Shown in pieces: positions 20,305 to 32,856 of a DNA stretch of 64,000 nucleotides. Position 1 is the stretch's first letter. Every line of letters begins with the position of its first letter. The position numbers and the translations under genes are program-made. The notes beneath the pieces were generated by a model. It had not been told where the DNA came from and searched no databases. It worked only from the letters and a program-made list of their open reading frames with translations. This stretch comes from Chytridium lagenaria. Its lineage: Eukaryota; Chytridiomycota; Chytridiomycetes; Chytridiales; Chytridiaceae. The stretch covers positions 310,001 to 374,000 of the forward strand of contig JAHLKC010000017.1 in the NCBI GenBank assembly GCA_025449115.1, in the 5' to 3' direction.

Positions 20305-23300
20305 ATGCCGTCCGATTGGAGCTTCTATGCGGATCACCCAGTGAAGTCAAGCGTCATTAAGCGTATCTTGCCGTGCTCGCTTCATGAGAACCAGGATGGA
20401 AAGGATGCGGGACAATCCATTGAAGCTGTGCTTGTAAAGGTTGGGGAGTGGAGCTTAATTTGTGTCAAACCATAATAGGAAACGACTCTAGAGTTGGTTC
20501 TTTTCGACGTGGCAAAGAGTAGATGGAAAAGCCTGCTTGAGCAACCGTTGTTCGGTGTGATCAAAGATTGCGGAGTAGTTAACCGAAACGTATGTTAGAT
20601 GCCCATGCAAAATCGACAATAACTTGTCCAGTCAGGAACGGATCTCTTAGCATGCGTCTCTGACTCGGGGTATCTTTCATTCGTCCATGTGTTGGACGCT
20701 GAGGTCGAAGATATTTTGAGACCTCTACGATTTGAAACTGTTCATCAGGTTGGGAAATTGATACGGAATACCCTGCTCATATCATAGGTTGAGATTGCTG
20801 CTCCTGGATCGGGTTATGGAGAGCTGGGACATCATCTCGCTATCGATCATTTGTGGGGACATATTGTACTATCGATTATTAAGTTTGCTTTCAGGTCAAG
20901 GGCACTTGCCGTAACTTCTTTGCGCGGTGCTATTGAAGTTTGGCTACTAGAGGATGGGTTACCAGTCATTGAAGATGAAGAAGTAAGTTTCAGAATCATT
21001 TAGCTTATTTATATGTATTATATTGCAATTACAAGTCTCGGGGTACTCTATTTAAAGTTAATGAAAAAGGAACGATATGGGAGGCTATCTTCATAGAGAC
21101 TTCTGCGGATGCCACACCTCTGCTATCGTTGGTCACAATAATGTTTAGTATGCATGTTATCCAATAACTCAAATTACTGTAGAGATTCGAACGCTTTTAT
21201 CGTGGTTTATGAATGCGGCTTCGCAGGCTTGAAACGATCGTATCAGGTGGCTCTGCCTTCAGGTAGTCATCGTATACTGTTTTGGAGTACCTAATTATAT
21301 AAGATTGTATTCCCGTCAAAGTTATTCCGCTCAATATATCTCACTGCTTCCTCGCTGCCACGGTACCAATTTTTTTTTTATTACTGAGCTTACACTTTAC
21401 TTTAGGAAACTCAATTAATTTTTGTTGATGTAAGGGATCCCTCTCATCCATCGATCACTCGGTGTCAAATGCCTACCGAAAGAAAAGATGGAGAAACCGA
21501 AAGTGAGGGAATGTTTTATGCTGTTCTCATAAATGTAGCTCCACTTGTTAGTTCTCTTCGACAATCAAATCTCAACACATCTTCTGGACTCCGATATATT
21601 TACGCCACATTCGACAACGGAGATCTTGGGGTTCTTGAATACTTGTTGGGTAGCGATACCATTCAGCTAGTTTGCCTTTTGAATCGAAATCCTATTTCAG
21701 ACTTGGCAATTTTGATCACTGGCCAGGCGTCTGAGGTTCTGGGGCTTTTAGGGGATATGTGCGATGGGGAAATTGTTCGGGTACTTAATCGAGATTTTCT
21801 TGGTGACTATTTATGCTGTTCTAGGTGGACTTTTCATCCAACGAAGTAGTCAGCACGGGAATAATTCAGAACTGCGCACCTGTTCTCGATTTCAAATTAG
21901 CGGATCTTGGCAATAACGAGTTTTCTATATTTTCAACAATTGGGCACGGGTCGAAGGGTTGCGTGAAAGAAATTCGAAGGGGAATTAATGTTGAGCCTCG
22001 ACTTTCTATTGATGAATTTTACGCCAGGTAAACAAACGGAAAGAATTTAATATCCTTAACTCAACAGTGCAATGTCTGGATTGTGGACAGTCAGCTACGA
22101 TGAAAAAAAGAATCTGAACATTGTCATACTCTCTTTCATATGTGAAACTCGCGTTTTGATGATTGAGGATGAGGAGCTGTATGACGTTAGCGATAGCACT
22201 GGTTTCGATCTGGGTCAAACAACCTTATTCGCAGGGAGTTTTTCGAGTGACGGATTGTTTTTACTTCAAGTGACTAATCAGAGCGTGCTTGTAACGTTTT
22301 CGCCTAATTTGACTGGGAGTGATGGAAGTAAGTGATTTGTCAGAAATGTGTTTAACCAATTCTTAAGGTACATACAAGCAACGATGGCAGCCTGATGATG
22401 ACTCTATATTGCTCGCCACCCAGTACATGGACTGTATAGCCTTGTCACTTTCAAAGTCTCGCGAGATAGTAATTCTCAAAGTTTTAGCAGACGGTTCCTT
22501 GTAAGTATTTATGCAACAAATACATATCTAAGATGTGAAGACCAAGTGCCATGATTGCGGCGACGACAAGGATTCAGGTGTCGGAGGATCTTTCGTGTCT
22601 GCATCCTATAACATATTCAAGTCATTATGGAAGGTGAGCCAGTTTATGCTTTGTTGCTGACTAAAAAAGTGCTATTGGTCTTGTTGTTGGAGGATATTCG
22701 TCATCTGTAAAGCTGCTTGACCTAAATTCGGCTGATCATAATGCGGTGATCTGGGAAGATTCTTTAGGTACTGATGTTCATCCCTCCTATGTTATTGATC
22801 ATGTTTTAAGCTTCTCAGAGTTTTCTGTCCTTTCCTCCCAATTCCGTGTTTCTTCTTCCGTTATGGGATAAAGATTTGCTGTTTATTGGTAAAAGAGCAC
22901 GTAATAGATACACGCTAATAAAAATCTAGGATCACGCGATGGCACACTCTTCGTATACGAGTCAAGTGGGGGTGATACCGGCCAAAGCAAACCACTTTTC
23001 GTAAAAAAACAAGAAGTTAAGCTCGGAACAACGCCTCTTTTTTTGCTAGAGTACGACGCAAGCGGTGTTATGTGCTTAGGAGAGAAACCTTGCCTGATAA
23101 CAGCCAGTGAAAACAACATAAGAATAGGGCCGTTGTGCTCAGAATCAGTAAGTTTGGCGTTTCCAAATCCAGGCTAAAATTTCAAGATAACACGAGGAGC
23201 TGCATTGGCACCGGGATCACATGATAGCGTCTTTGCATTGCTGTTTGAATCGAAGCTCGTTTTTGCAAGGATAAGCGACAAAGTTGATTATAACTCACGC

Positions 23301-24828
23301 CAAATTGCCGTACATGAGGTAGGCAAATTCCATGAGCCTACTTTGACCATAAACTATCGTGCGTAGACTCCGCGGCGAGTTCTTTATGATCAGTTCCTTG
23401 CAAAAATCATCGTCGCCTGCCTAATCAATACTCCGAGCGGGCCTACCACCGCCATAAAAATCGTGGACCCTGTGACGTAAGCGTGAAATGCATTCGTATA
23501 ATTGATCTATAATGCGATAGCTTAGCGGAAACCTTGTGGAAAGTCTCGAACCCGGTGAGATATGTTATAGCCTTGCAGGTAGGTGATTTCGTAAACTCTG
23601 ACTCAAATGCGAAGTGTGGAATGTGAAGGAGGGGAAACGATATATTTGCGTTGGTACTTGGGGTTTCAAGTCCGGTGAAAGTGATACCGTTGAGGGTCGG
23701 ATATTGGTTTTCAATTTACGGCCGTATGAGGGGAAAGGAAAGAGGACCTCAGGAGATGTGAGAGTGAGACTGTTTGATTATATTGACTTTGTTCTTCTCA
23801 AGTCGAAGTTTAGAATGAGAAAATTGGGAGAGTTTAAGTTTCCCAGCAATGGTTACGACGATTTCACCTTTCATGAACAGGTTTGGGTTTCATTACAGTA
23901 TTGAGATTAATTTAATCATCCGTAGCTTATCTTTTAGTTGGGGCTGGGTCTACATTGTATCAGCTAAAAATTGATGCAGCCACAAGAACGTAAGCTCTTT
24001 ACAATCGTACACTAAACGTGCTCCAGCCTAGTTTCAGGCGCTCACGTTACAGTAGCATCACTTATTCAATCCATCTCGACGATGCGAAATAAGGTGTACG
24101 TGGGTTGTACGCGAAGTTCGGTGCAGATGTACGTTTATGAAACGCAAACCAAATCGTTCCGATTTCTGGCTGGGTACGGCGAAAACCATGTATTTGAAAT
24201 TAAGTGAGATTACAGAGACCGTGAGCTTCGAATGACAGCGGATTGCATTCCGTATGGTGAAAACTTGATACTCGGAACAGATAAATATGGTGACTTTTAC
24301 GTACTAAAGGACAGTTTCCCGTTGTCTGAACATCGTGGCGAATTCACCGAGAATTGCCTTGACAATGAGATTTCGTTTTCTCTTGGCGAAGTAGTACTTC
24401 GTCTTCACCCTGGAAGCTTGTTCCGAGATTTTGAGACAAAACATCTCGATATGTCTGTTCTAGATTTGCCATCTGTTCATGGTGTTGGTGTTCTTGGAAG
24501 TTTGTTTTCGTTTCATCCTATCTCAAAGCGGCTGTACAAAGATTTTGTCGCCCTTGTAGAGCTTTTATCAAAGTTTCCGAATGTGAAGTCCCTGCTTGGT
24601 AATTAAAGTGACTCCTTATGTCGCTGAAGCATTTTAGGGAACGATCCTCTCAAGTACAGATCGCGTCAGTATCAAAGCGCCGGGGTAATTGATGGAGATT
24701 TTGTCTCCTCGATATGGCGGCTAACTCGGCATGAGAAGGAAACTTTTGTTCGGCTTTGGACGGAGAACGGAATGAAACTTGACATTCTGCAGAAACTTCT
24801 GAAGTTCTGCGATCCCTCCTACTTGTAA
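20305..24828 (+). CDS. DDB1/SF3B3/CPSF160 family beta-propeller protein (MMS1-N/CPSF_A)
   Basis: A large multi-exon protein of the triple beta-propeller family that contains DDB1, SF3B3 and CPSF160. The N-terminal part (TDLLACVSDSGYLSFVHVLD, LAIDHLSRALAVTSLRGAIE) resembles MMS1-N propellers. The C-terminal part is CPSF_A-like: NKVYVGCTRSSVQMYVYE, ENLILGTDKYGDFYVL, ISFSLGEVVLRLHPGSLF, GVGVLGSLFSFHPIS and the closing GVIDGDFVSSIWRL. The size (about 1200 residues after removal of some fifteen short introns) fits the family. It does not look like an orthologue of any of the three named members and may be the divergent fungal MMS1/DDB1-like paralogue. Role in a cullin-4 ligase or in RNA processing is inference only. 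The start ATG at 20305 is preceded by in-frame sequence of weak coding character. Confidence 0.75.
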
Positions 24829-24918
24829 TTATCCAACAGTAAAGTATAATTGCGTATTTATTTACAATGAAAGTGCATATTATAGTACGGCAGACTCGCG
24901 TGCCATCATTACACAGAA

Positions 24919-26129
24919 CTAGACTCTTTTTCGGCTGGATAACTTGATTATAATAATAATAATGAAAAGAGCAACAAAAAGACCGAGGAAGATAATGCAT
25001 AGCTTTGCACGCGTTCTGTTCTGGTACTTTGCACCCTATAAAGAACGTGAGATTTAAAGATCATAAAGTAGGTCACCTGAAGCAATTGAGTGTGAGCATC
25101 TTCCACGTGAGCATGAACTTGCTCAATATTATAATCAATACGATCTAACAAAGTTCCTTGATCAATCACCATCGTTTGGAGTTCTTTGAAAATTTCCGTG
25201 AGTCCGAAAATAGACTTTGCGATGTCGTTGATGGCCTTTTCTCTCTCACTAATCTCCCTCTCGTTGTTTGATATGGTGGCAAGCTGCGAATCTGTGAACA
25301 CTGAATCCAGCTCCTGGTCATCATCATTTTCCATAGCGTCAGCAGCGGCGCTAGAAAACATGTCTTTGCTTCTCGATTCCTGTCCTCTTAGTTCTATCAA
25401 AGGTTACATATTGAAACTAACAGTGTGAAACCTACTATTTAAATATGCAGATTGGGTTTTGCGAAACGATGATGACACGTCCTGTAATTTGCTTGCGAGT
25501 GACATCTGGATATTCCGAGTTATTGCCTCAGCTTGTTTCGATTTTGAGGCAGCTGACTTTGACTCCTGGTGAACCTTTTTAATCCTCCTTTGGCAGTCTT
25601 GAAACATCTGTGTTTTTGTTGATGTGAGAATACTGGCGCCAAATAAATAATTACAATGGCAATTTGGTCTGATATGCGGTCTATCGACTGCTCGTCTCCA
25701 ATTCGGTCATCAAATCCAGGCAGTAATCTTTTCTTCTGGATGCTCTCAAGCTCCATAACTGCACGGTGTCAGATTATTTTTGAAAGTGAAAACCAAATTG
25801 CCTTTAAAACCGTATTCTCTCAATGTCTTCCTCAACCTAAATTGTAAGAAAATTGTAGACTCCGTGTTGCCTCACCTCATCCACGATATCAACCCTAAGA
25901 AAAAGAAAAAGGTCAGCCATGAAGAAGCAACACGAGTATAGTTTACCATTTCGGCGGCAGAGCGGACATTTCGACAACCACCTCGCTGGCTTGCCCCACC
26001 TCGTTATCTATGAGACCCGCATTCTCCGAGTAGTCAACTCCATGTGCCTGTCGTGCTGTTGTTCTATTTGATCGTGCAAAGGAGCTGCGATACTGCAGGA
26101 ACAATAACGATTTTGAGCGAGTCGCCATC
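24919..26129 (-). CDS. TLG2: t-SNARE of the trans-Golgi/endosome, syntaxin-16 / TLG2 type
   Basis: A Qa-SNARE for endosome-to-TGN fusion. The N-terminus MATRSKSLLFLQYRSSFARS has the TLG2-type FLxYR(x)SF motif; next come ALPPKW, LLPGFDDRIGDEQSIDRISD and the Habc-like segment FQDCQRRIKKVHQESK. The SNARE helix includes REISEREKAINDIAKSIFGL, TEIFKELQTMVIDQGTLLDR (central-layer Gln in IDQGTLL) and IDYNIEQVHAHVEDAHTQL. A C-terminal membrane anchor follows (LCIIFLGLFVALFIIIIIIK) with a short basic end (LSSRKRV) and a stop at 24919. About six exons. Convergent with the propeller gene (90 bp) and divergent to the ZFC3H1-like gene (74 bp between starts). Confidence 0.9.
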
Positions 26130-26203
26130 AGCAGCAGTGTCAACCCCAAACTTTGCACAACCAAGAAGATTTCACAGAGAAACGACCTGCCCTTCTTTCT
26201 ACG
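26130..26203. promoter_or_regulatory. Bidirectional intergenic promoter, TLG2 / ZFC3H1-like gene
   Basis: Only 74 bp separate the divergent starts. The stretch is otherwise featureless; shared promoter function is inferred from spacing. Confidence 0.3.
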
Positions 26204-29200
26204 ATGGCTTCCACGACGACGGCGGGGCTGCCAGAGATGCTCATGGAGATGGGTGATGTGTTCCATCCTGTTGCAGAGCTCATTAGAATGCCGTCTGACA
26301 TGCAGTTTATGAGTGAGTATCCGTCATAAGCTTTGCTTTTTTTTGTTGGGGATTGTGGTCTTACCAACTCTTATCCAGCACTCGTCAACTACCCACAGAG
26401 CCTCATCCTCATTCGCAACTCAGTTATGCTTCTAACTCAGGCCGGTTTCTCTCTTCATAATCTTCAAGAAATGGGAGTCGCAGCAGAAGTTCTTTTGGCA
26501 TGCATTCAGACTGGAATGCCCACTCCGGCCATAGATCCTAGTTTTTCAGCACCAGTCCCAGTAGTTTCCGAACCCGATACCGAATCTTCACACATTGCTG
26601 ACTCTTCTTTTGAAGACAAAGCTATAGTCGAGGAAATGAGCGTACCACTTTCGATGAGCCCTCCACCAGGCGAGCCAGAGGATCGACCGCCTGTCGCTGA
26701 CGAGACCGAATTGTTTTCCGAAAAGGAACTAGTTCATTCGCCAGTATCCTGCGCCGAATCAAAGCACTCACAGCATGAAGACGAAAAGGTGGAGGATGTG
26801 GATATGGCGAACGTTCTTCCATCACCTGTCCTGTCGGATATGGAACTTGATAACGACCCAAACTTGATATTCACAATCACTGCGGCCAAGCTTCTAGAGA
26901 GATCCAAGCGTGGACAGTCTCAGATTTTGGGTAAAACACCACCGTTGGAGGATTTAAGGACCCAGTTCTTCGTTTCCAAGAGCTATTAGACAGCCGTTCC
27001 GTCCTGTGGCTGCTGATTTTAACCAATACCGCGGAGTCCAAAGCATGAAAAAGTTCATTCCGACGATTTTAGGCCCATCATTATTGAACTCAGTGATGAC
27101 GAAGATATCCCTACTGCCGCAAGCAAAGCAGAGCAACTAGACGCAGAAATTCTTCGCCTTTCAAATATTATTGCTCGAAAGGAGGGAAGCAAGAACGGGA
27201 AAAAGTTGCTGACCTCCCTGCTGTGCTCTCGAATGGCACGAAAGCAAGTAATGATGCTGCTATAAAGCGAGTTTTAACTCAAGTGCCACCACCGTTCTTA
27301 ATCCTGTTGTTGTTCAGCCTGTCATGGGGTCAAACCAAAGTTCTTTACCTCATTTCGGGACGACTTCGGATATTGCGGCATTCTCTTTGATGAAAAAGAA
27401 GTTTAAAGAAGATATAATTGCGGACGAGAAGCTCCTCGAATCGGCAATGAAGGATATATCACAGAAAGAGGACACTTTATTAAAACTGACGGAGAAGCTT
27501 GAGGTGAGCGCACGCTCCATAGAGGAGAAGGAGTGCGCTTTAAAGTCTCTTGAGGAAAAAGTAGCTTTATTAAAATCACGGATTGACGACGCTAAGGCCG
27601 AAATTACTTTCTTTAATGAGGAAAGCTCGGATCTTTCATGTCAAGTGAACGTCTTAAAAAAAGCCATTATTGCGAAAGGAAATCTCGCGACCGAGCTACG
27701 TGGCGCTATCAACCTCAAACAAAAGCATCTCCTCGATATCTCAAAAAAACCACGCCAATGTTTACGGATGTCAATAACAAGAGAAAGAGACCCGGTAACG
27801 ACAAGGAATTTTGATGCAAACTGTGGAAAATTTGTCGTCTCCGCAGCCAGCGATTCCCAATGGGTCGGACTTTATTCGCTTTGATTGCGAACTCCCTGCT
27901 GTAACCGGAGATTCTAAACTGCAAGATGGTACCGAAAATTTCCAGCCGCTCTCTGCGGTAGAGATGAGGGAAAGGTTGGAAAGTATCAGTTGGGACGAAA
28001 GCAAAACCGTGCGAGTTGCAATTAAGCGGGGTGATTTCATCAATTATGAGGACGAGTTCTGCTCTGTTGCAGATTTCCCTGTCATTTCGAAAGAAATTTC
28101 GCCCGCACCTCGAACTGAAACTGCTTTAAAACACGTTGGTGTCTTACCGTTTATGACTCTTTCGCTTAATTCTCATACTTTTATATAGGCATCAGCACCG
28201 CGTAAAAATGGATTAGCACGAAGATTTCAACCATACAAAAGTCCACTGGAGGAATTGAAGTCTCTTCGTTTTAGGCCTGATGCATCAAAAGCCGATAAAA
28301 CTATGAAGATCAACCCGATGAAGAAGTTTTGTCTTTTCGAAATGCAGGGCGGGGCCTGCAACGATACAACTTGTTCGAGCCAACATCTGAGAGACGTCGC
28401 CATGTCTGGTGGGTCCAAAATATTTCTTTTACACCTCTTCTTACTATTACAATAGACAAGGAAGTTGTTGAGGATTACTTGTCTAACTTGGAATCTCTGA
28501 AGTTGCCAAAACTGCAGTCGATTGTAGATGGCCTGAGAAACCTTTCGAATACAGCTGGATTGTCTGTAAAGCAAATCAAGGATGTTATGGCCACCTTTTG
28601 GAATGCGAGTAAGCTTGGCTCAGCGGATTTCGTCATACAGAATCCCAAAAAGGATCGGTTTACCCTCCGTGATACTATATCCAAACAATCTGCTGTGGAT
28701 ACCTTGAAACGACCTGAGATAAGGGCATTAGCGCAATCAAAGACTCCAATATTGGTTGATGGGCTTTGGAGAATGATATTTGGAGACGATTCCAAGGTGG
28801 AGAGGTATCACAACTCTGGTCTGTCAGAGGATGATTACGAAAAAAATGTAAGACGCAAACCTCGCGATGTGGATGCGTGGATGGAGTATGCCGTCGACAT
28901 GCTGCCAACTCCGCTCACTCTCGATTCCCTAAATTCGCCAGTCGCTTTGAATAAGTCACTGGGGATTGTCGTTAGAGGTCTGGAGGTGAACCGAGATAGC
29001 GAGGCTTTATGGTCGTTATATATCGAGCTGCTTGGTCATCACGTAGGGACCGCCACGGGCTTACGAGAAGTTTTTGAGGAAGCTCTTAAGTTTCTGCCCA
29101 ACTCGTTTGAGATTTGGTGGCGATTTTACTTGTATGAGCCTGTTCATAAAGAGAAAGAAAATATTCTTCGGAAGATTATTGTCTCATTCTCGTCATCCAG

Positions 29201-31177
29201 CCAATCTCGAGGTATGTTTGTCAAATCTACAGTATTTGATACAATTTCTAGATATTGTGTCTCGCTCGATTACAAGCGCCACCCTTCATCTCAGCAAGCT
29301 TTTTTGTGATTACTCACTCGACGAATTGTCCGTGAGCTGGCTGTTAAAATTCCTTACCTCAAGTAACTGGGACTGGGTACCTAATATGACTGAAGCTGAA
29401 TCAATCAAAGAAATCTGGGGATCAAGAGTTCCTCCTAAAGATTCTATGGCACATGGTTTTCTCACCGAGCAAGACCTTAACACCTGTTGGGTCACCGTTT
29501 TTCATTTGATCTACTCAGGGACATTCCCGGAAACCCTTTTTTACGATTACCCATTTGACTTCATTGCGGTTCCCTGTTATTTTTTGATAAAGTGGGACGC
29601 GTTGGAGGAGAATGCGGTGACATCAGTGACCATTTCAGAACTCAGTGAAATATGGGAAACGGTCTTGTATGAGCTTTTAAAAGACTTGGAAGGAAATCGG
29701 AGATCGCTTTTCTTTGTCCTTTTGCGGGGGTACGCCGAATTTCTTCGAGACGCAGCAAAAAATGTAGGTCAGGCTCAGCGATTGGTGAAGATCTTTTTCG
29801 AAAAGACTGTGTTTTCCGAAGAACTTTCTCTGCTATATTTTGCCTTGTTTCAGGTTAGTATTTGATACATCATCCTCTTTTCTTTTGCGATTCTTTCTTA
29901 CAAACAACAATTCTCTTTTGTCCCAAAGGAGCCTATCAGTCAAGTTGCTCCGATCTCAGCAGAATGTTGGGGCATGAAGGCTAAGCACACGCTCCGTAAT
30001 GGCGATTTGGTTGGAGCCGCTCATGATCTTGTGCAGGGAGTTTATAGTTGTTTTAAAGACATTGTGAAGGTAAATGGTAAGGTGCTGGTGTTTATCAACG
30101 AAAAAATAGGTGGAGCCTTTTGAGTCACTGGATGACGCTTCGCAGGAGATTGATGATGCAATCGATCATGTCAAATCACTACTTCGGCTTCAAACCGACC
30201 TCTCATTCACTCTCAAGCTTGAGCCTAAACTCGATATCGCTGGATACCGCGAAAATCCATGCATCTGGATGATCCTTGTGCTGATGGAGGTATGGAAGGT
30301 GACTGCTATCGGAATTCAAACGGACGTGCGGCAAATTTTGTCATGGGCTATTGATGCTGTAAGCGGACAAGGAGAGCAAAGGCTTTTGTGGCTAGAGATG
30401 ATGAAGTGGGAAGTAAGCTCTGGTTTGAGGCATTCGGGAGGGATCGGATCGAAAAAGATTTTGGGTACCTTGGAAGAGGCAATAGATGCTGTAAAAGAAA
30501 GATCTGGCGGGTTGTTTAAGGCGGAGGATGCCTTTCCAAGATGTTCGCAGCGAAATTCACGGATGCGGGTAAGATAAAAACAATGACAACATGTTTTATT
30601 CAAGATACTTTACTCATAGCGGTCGAGCGACTTGCAACCTCTCATCCAAGCTGCTTTAAAGGGCCTTGCTAAGGAGCAAAAGGCTGATTTGCTAGAAGTT
30701 CTGTTGCAATCCCGCCCAGAAACTATCGTGTTTTCGCCTGCGTAAGGGTTCTTTTCGTTTTCTGCCTTTTGTGTTTTGTTTCTTCTTAAAAGGTATTATA
30801 GTCTTGTGAAGCTATTTTTCGACGTCAAGGCATGGAAGCAAGCCCGGGCGTTTATCTTGGCGTGTCTGGTTGCAAATCCAAAGTCGATACACAGATGGGA
30901 CTTGTAAGTTGACTGCCCCTGCCATTGATCCCAAGAAAAAACGCTCTTTCTGGCTGAAACTTTTTTATAGGCTGCTTACTTTGGAGGATCTCGGCGGCGC
31001 CTTGGGCTCGAAGGACTCCATACCGGGTTTGTTGGCTATTGCAGGGTTTTTTCTGGATAAGGATGACGTGGAAATGCTGAGGTATACATGGTGTGTTCTA
31101 CGTTACTAAAACTGCTTAGAGGGCGTTATTCGGTGAACCAAAAGTTTTTCGTTTGTTTATCTGATCGATTACTTTAG
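26204..31177 (+). CDS. ZFC3H1/Red1-like zinc-finger protein with HAT-type repeats
   Basis: Resembles the ZFC3H1/Red1 scaffold that links nuclear RNA decay (MTREC/PAXT) to the exosome. Order: N-terminal helical segment (NYPQSLILIRNSVMLLTQAG), acidic low-complexity region (to about 26930), conserved FRPVAADF and RPIIIELSDDEDIP, a long coiled coil (27320-27740), then the diagnostic zinc finger CLFEMQGGACNDTTCSSQHL with C-x8-C-x4-C-x3-H spacing (about 28330-28390). After this come HAT/TPR-like repeats: ENVRRKPRDVDAWMEYAVD-type, LNKSLGIVVRGLEVNRDSEA, SIPGLLAIAGFFLDKDDVEM. The N-terminal and zinc-finger parts are in different frames with breaks near 26985, 27060, 27225, 27760 and 28160, some of them introns, some likely indels. 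The end at 31177 is tentative; the last exon is short and poorly conserved. Confidence 0.75.
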
Positions 31178-31512
31178 AAGGCAGCAGTTTCTGACGGCCT
31201 TCAGCTCCTTTCGGTTTAAATGTCTCTTGGGCAATGCTGGTAGGTGTATATTTATGGGTGCGGAGGTGCGTGGACGCATTCAGGACATATTTTTTTGGAT
31301 AAAGAAAGAAAAGGGAAGCTTATTGGTGTAGAATGGAAGATGCATGAGAGATATGGAGGGAATTTTGAGGCGAAATCGGCTTTTACGAGCGATTGGTTTG
31401 CTCGCTGTCCCGCCCTTTATTTATTCTGGTTTTTTTAAGGCCTGTATATCGTATAATAGAAGAAAAAGAAAAGTCTCAAACATTTATTTCGCAAGTTTTT
31501 TTTTTGCTCCAA
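31178..31512. other. Intergenic stretch without a recognised gene
   Basis: Holds the presumed 3' flank of the ZFC3H1-like gene and the leader of the uS19m gene. Open frames here (31244-31438, 31344-31574) lack any recognisable domain; the T-run at 31496-31506 lies just before the uS19m start. Confidence 0.35.
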
Positions 31513-31764
31513 ATGCCTCGCTCATTGTGGAAGGGCCCGTTCCTGGCTGCCCTCCCTGCCGTCAAGGCCGGTGATCCCATCAAGACCATGCAGCGGTCAT
31601 GTACCATCATACCGGCTTTTGTTGGAAAGAAGTTTCTCATTCATAACGGCAAAGACTACGTTCCTGTCCTTGTCTCTGAGCAAATGGTCAACCATAAACT
31701 CGGGGAATTCGCACCCACAAGGAAACCATTCACGTTCAAGAAGTCGGAGAAGAAGGGGAGATAG
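31513..31764 (+). CDS. RSM19: Mitochondrial small-subunit ribosomal protein uS19m
   Basis: A single-exon gene of 83 residues for the nuclear-encoded uS19 of the mitochondrial ribosome. It reads [20 protein letters not shown], then [40 protein letters not shown] and [15 protein letters not shown]. This matches the whole uS19 fold: the N-terminal R-S-x-W-K-G-P-F, the central IxPxFVGxxFxIHNGKxxVPVLV and the C-terminal GEFAPTRKF. No cleavable presequence is seen, as for many short mitochondrial ribosomal proteins. The start at 31513 fits the family start exactly. Confidence 0.95.
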   Translation: MPRSLWKGPFLAALPAVKAGDPIKTMQRSCTIIPAFVGKKFLIHNGKDYVPVLVSEQMVNHKLGEFAPTRKPFTFKKSEKKGR

Positions 31765-32856
31765 GGATCTATTGTATTCTTTACAGCCGGCGCGGAAATC
31801 TTTCCGAGAGCTTCTTACGATCGCTGCATTGCAGCAACATACACAACAACACATACATGCACATGCACACCACACGTCAATCATTCCTCGGGCCAGAATC
31901 GCATCGGCAACACGCCAAGAGCGGAATCAACACAACGACGACTGACTCGATGCTCTGTCGAAATCCCTGTGCCGCATTAAGGCGAACTTGTACCGCTGTT
32001 GCTGTTGCCACCGCTTTTAATAAATCTGCGATATTCTTCTCGTCTCTTCTGGTCCAGATGCGACATTGTCCAATACAGCGTGCCGCCACCTGCAAGAGTA
32101 ATCAGCGCCCTAGGTGGTCTGGTCAACTCGTGCATAGTTATGATTGCTTCTCACCATCCATACAATGTCCTTTTTACGCTCATTTTTTTGCCTCTTTTTT
32201 TTTGTGAGGACTATGATCTAGTAACGCCTTTCTGTCACGTTAGCTACATTGAAATGATGTCGCGTTTTTTTATTACACTTTCTCTCGCGGCTAACGAGAA
32301 AAATATATTACAAGCAATACCCTTATCACGCACGACATTGCTCTGTGTTTGAGTTCTGGTTCATGTCGATATGAACCGCCAAACTTTAAAGCCACGTTAT
32401 TTTAGCTCTAACTTCTTTGGCTGCCTTGATACCACAGATGTGATTCGGTCTGAGGATCCACGAGTGTGTTAAGGGCCTTTAAAGTTGGTCGGATTGACGC
32501 CATACTTCGGCTTTATTTAGCACAGACGTCGCCACACGCATTTGAGGCATAAACTACTGTGACTACAGAAAGGAAAAACATGTAGAAATGAGAAAGAAAC
32601 ACGAGTGAAAATCTATGGGCGGTTTTAACGAACCTTTTTGCTTTTTGTTGTTTTGATCTTTTATTGGTCTTTTGGTTGTTTTTGGACTCAAAAACACAAG
32701 GGTGTTTAATAATGAATAACATGAGGGGTTTTATAATGTTTTAAATATGAAAAGTGACACCAAGATTTTCTCTTCGGGAAAAGTCGAAGCCAAACATTCC
32801 CCTTTCCCTTCCTCAAGTCAACCGTCTCTCAACTACACGCAAAGTCACCCGGAAAT
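31765..32856. other. Long intergenic stretch, mostly without recognised genes
   Basis: About 1.1 kb between uS19m and the RS-domain gene. Contains a CA-rich patch (ACACAACAACACATACATG, 31840-31858), the possible small minus-strand gene at 31977-32135, and AT-rich sequence with T-runs near 32630-32690. No tRNA or conserved protein was recognised. Confidence 0.4.
31977..32135 (-). CDS. Possible small single-span protein (52 aa)
   Basis: A minus-strand ORF from the ATG at 32133-32135 to TAA at 31977-31979. It reads MHELTRPPRALITLAGGGTL, then YWTMSHLDQKRREEYRRFIK and a Gly/Ser/Asn tail. A short hydrophobic stretch followed by a strongly charged helix (HLDQKRREEYRRF) is the layout of small mitochondrial inner-membrane or assembly factors. 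It lies in a stretch otherwise empty of genes. I do not recognise the family. A GTGAGA donor-like site just upstream leaves open a longer, spliced protein. Confidence 0.4.
   Translation of the reverse strand: MHELTRPPRALITLAGGGTLYWTMSHLDQKRREEYRRFIKSGGNSNSGTSSP

Noticed and set aside
24650..25000. Long minus-strand frame beyond the TLG2 stop
   Set aside because: It is the shifted-frame continuation of the membrane-anchor exon and antisense to the propeller gene end; the TLG2 frame ends correctly at 24919.
31571..32352. Several overlapping 60-125 codon frames after uS19m
   Set aside because: Frames are shifted relative to the uS19m gene, begin inside it or continue into CA-rich sequence; no family features. 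Only the small minus-strand frame is kept as a weak call.
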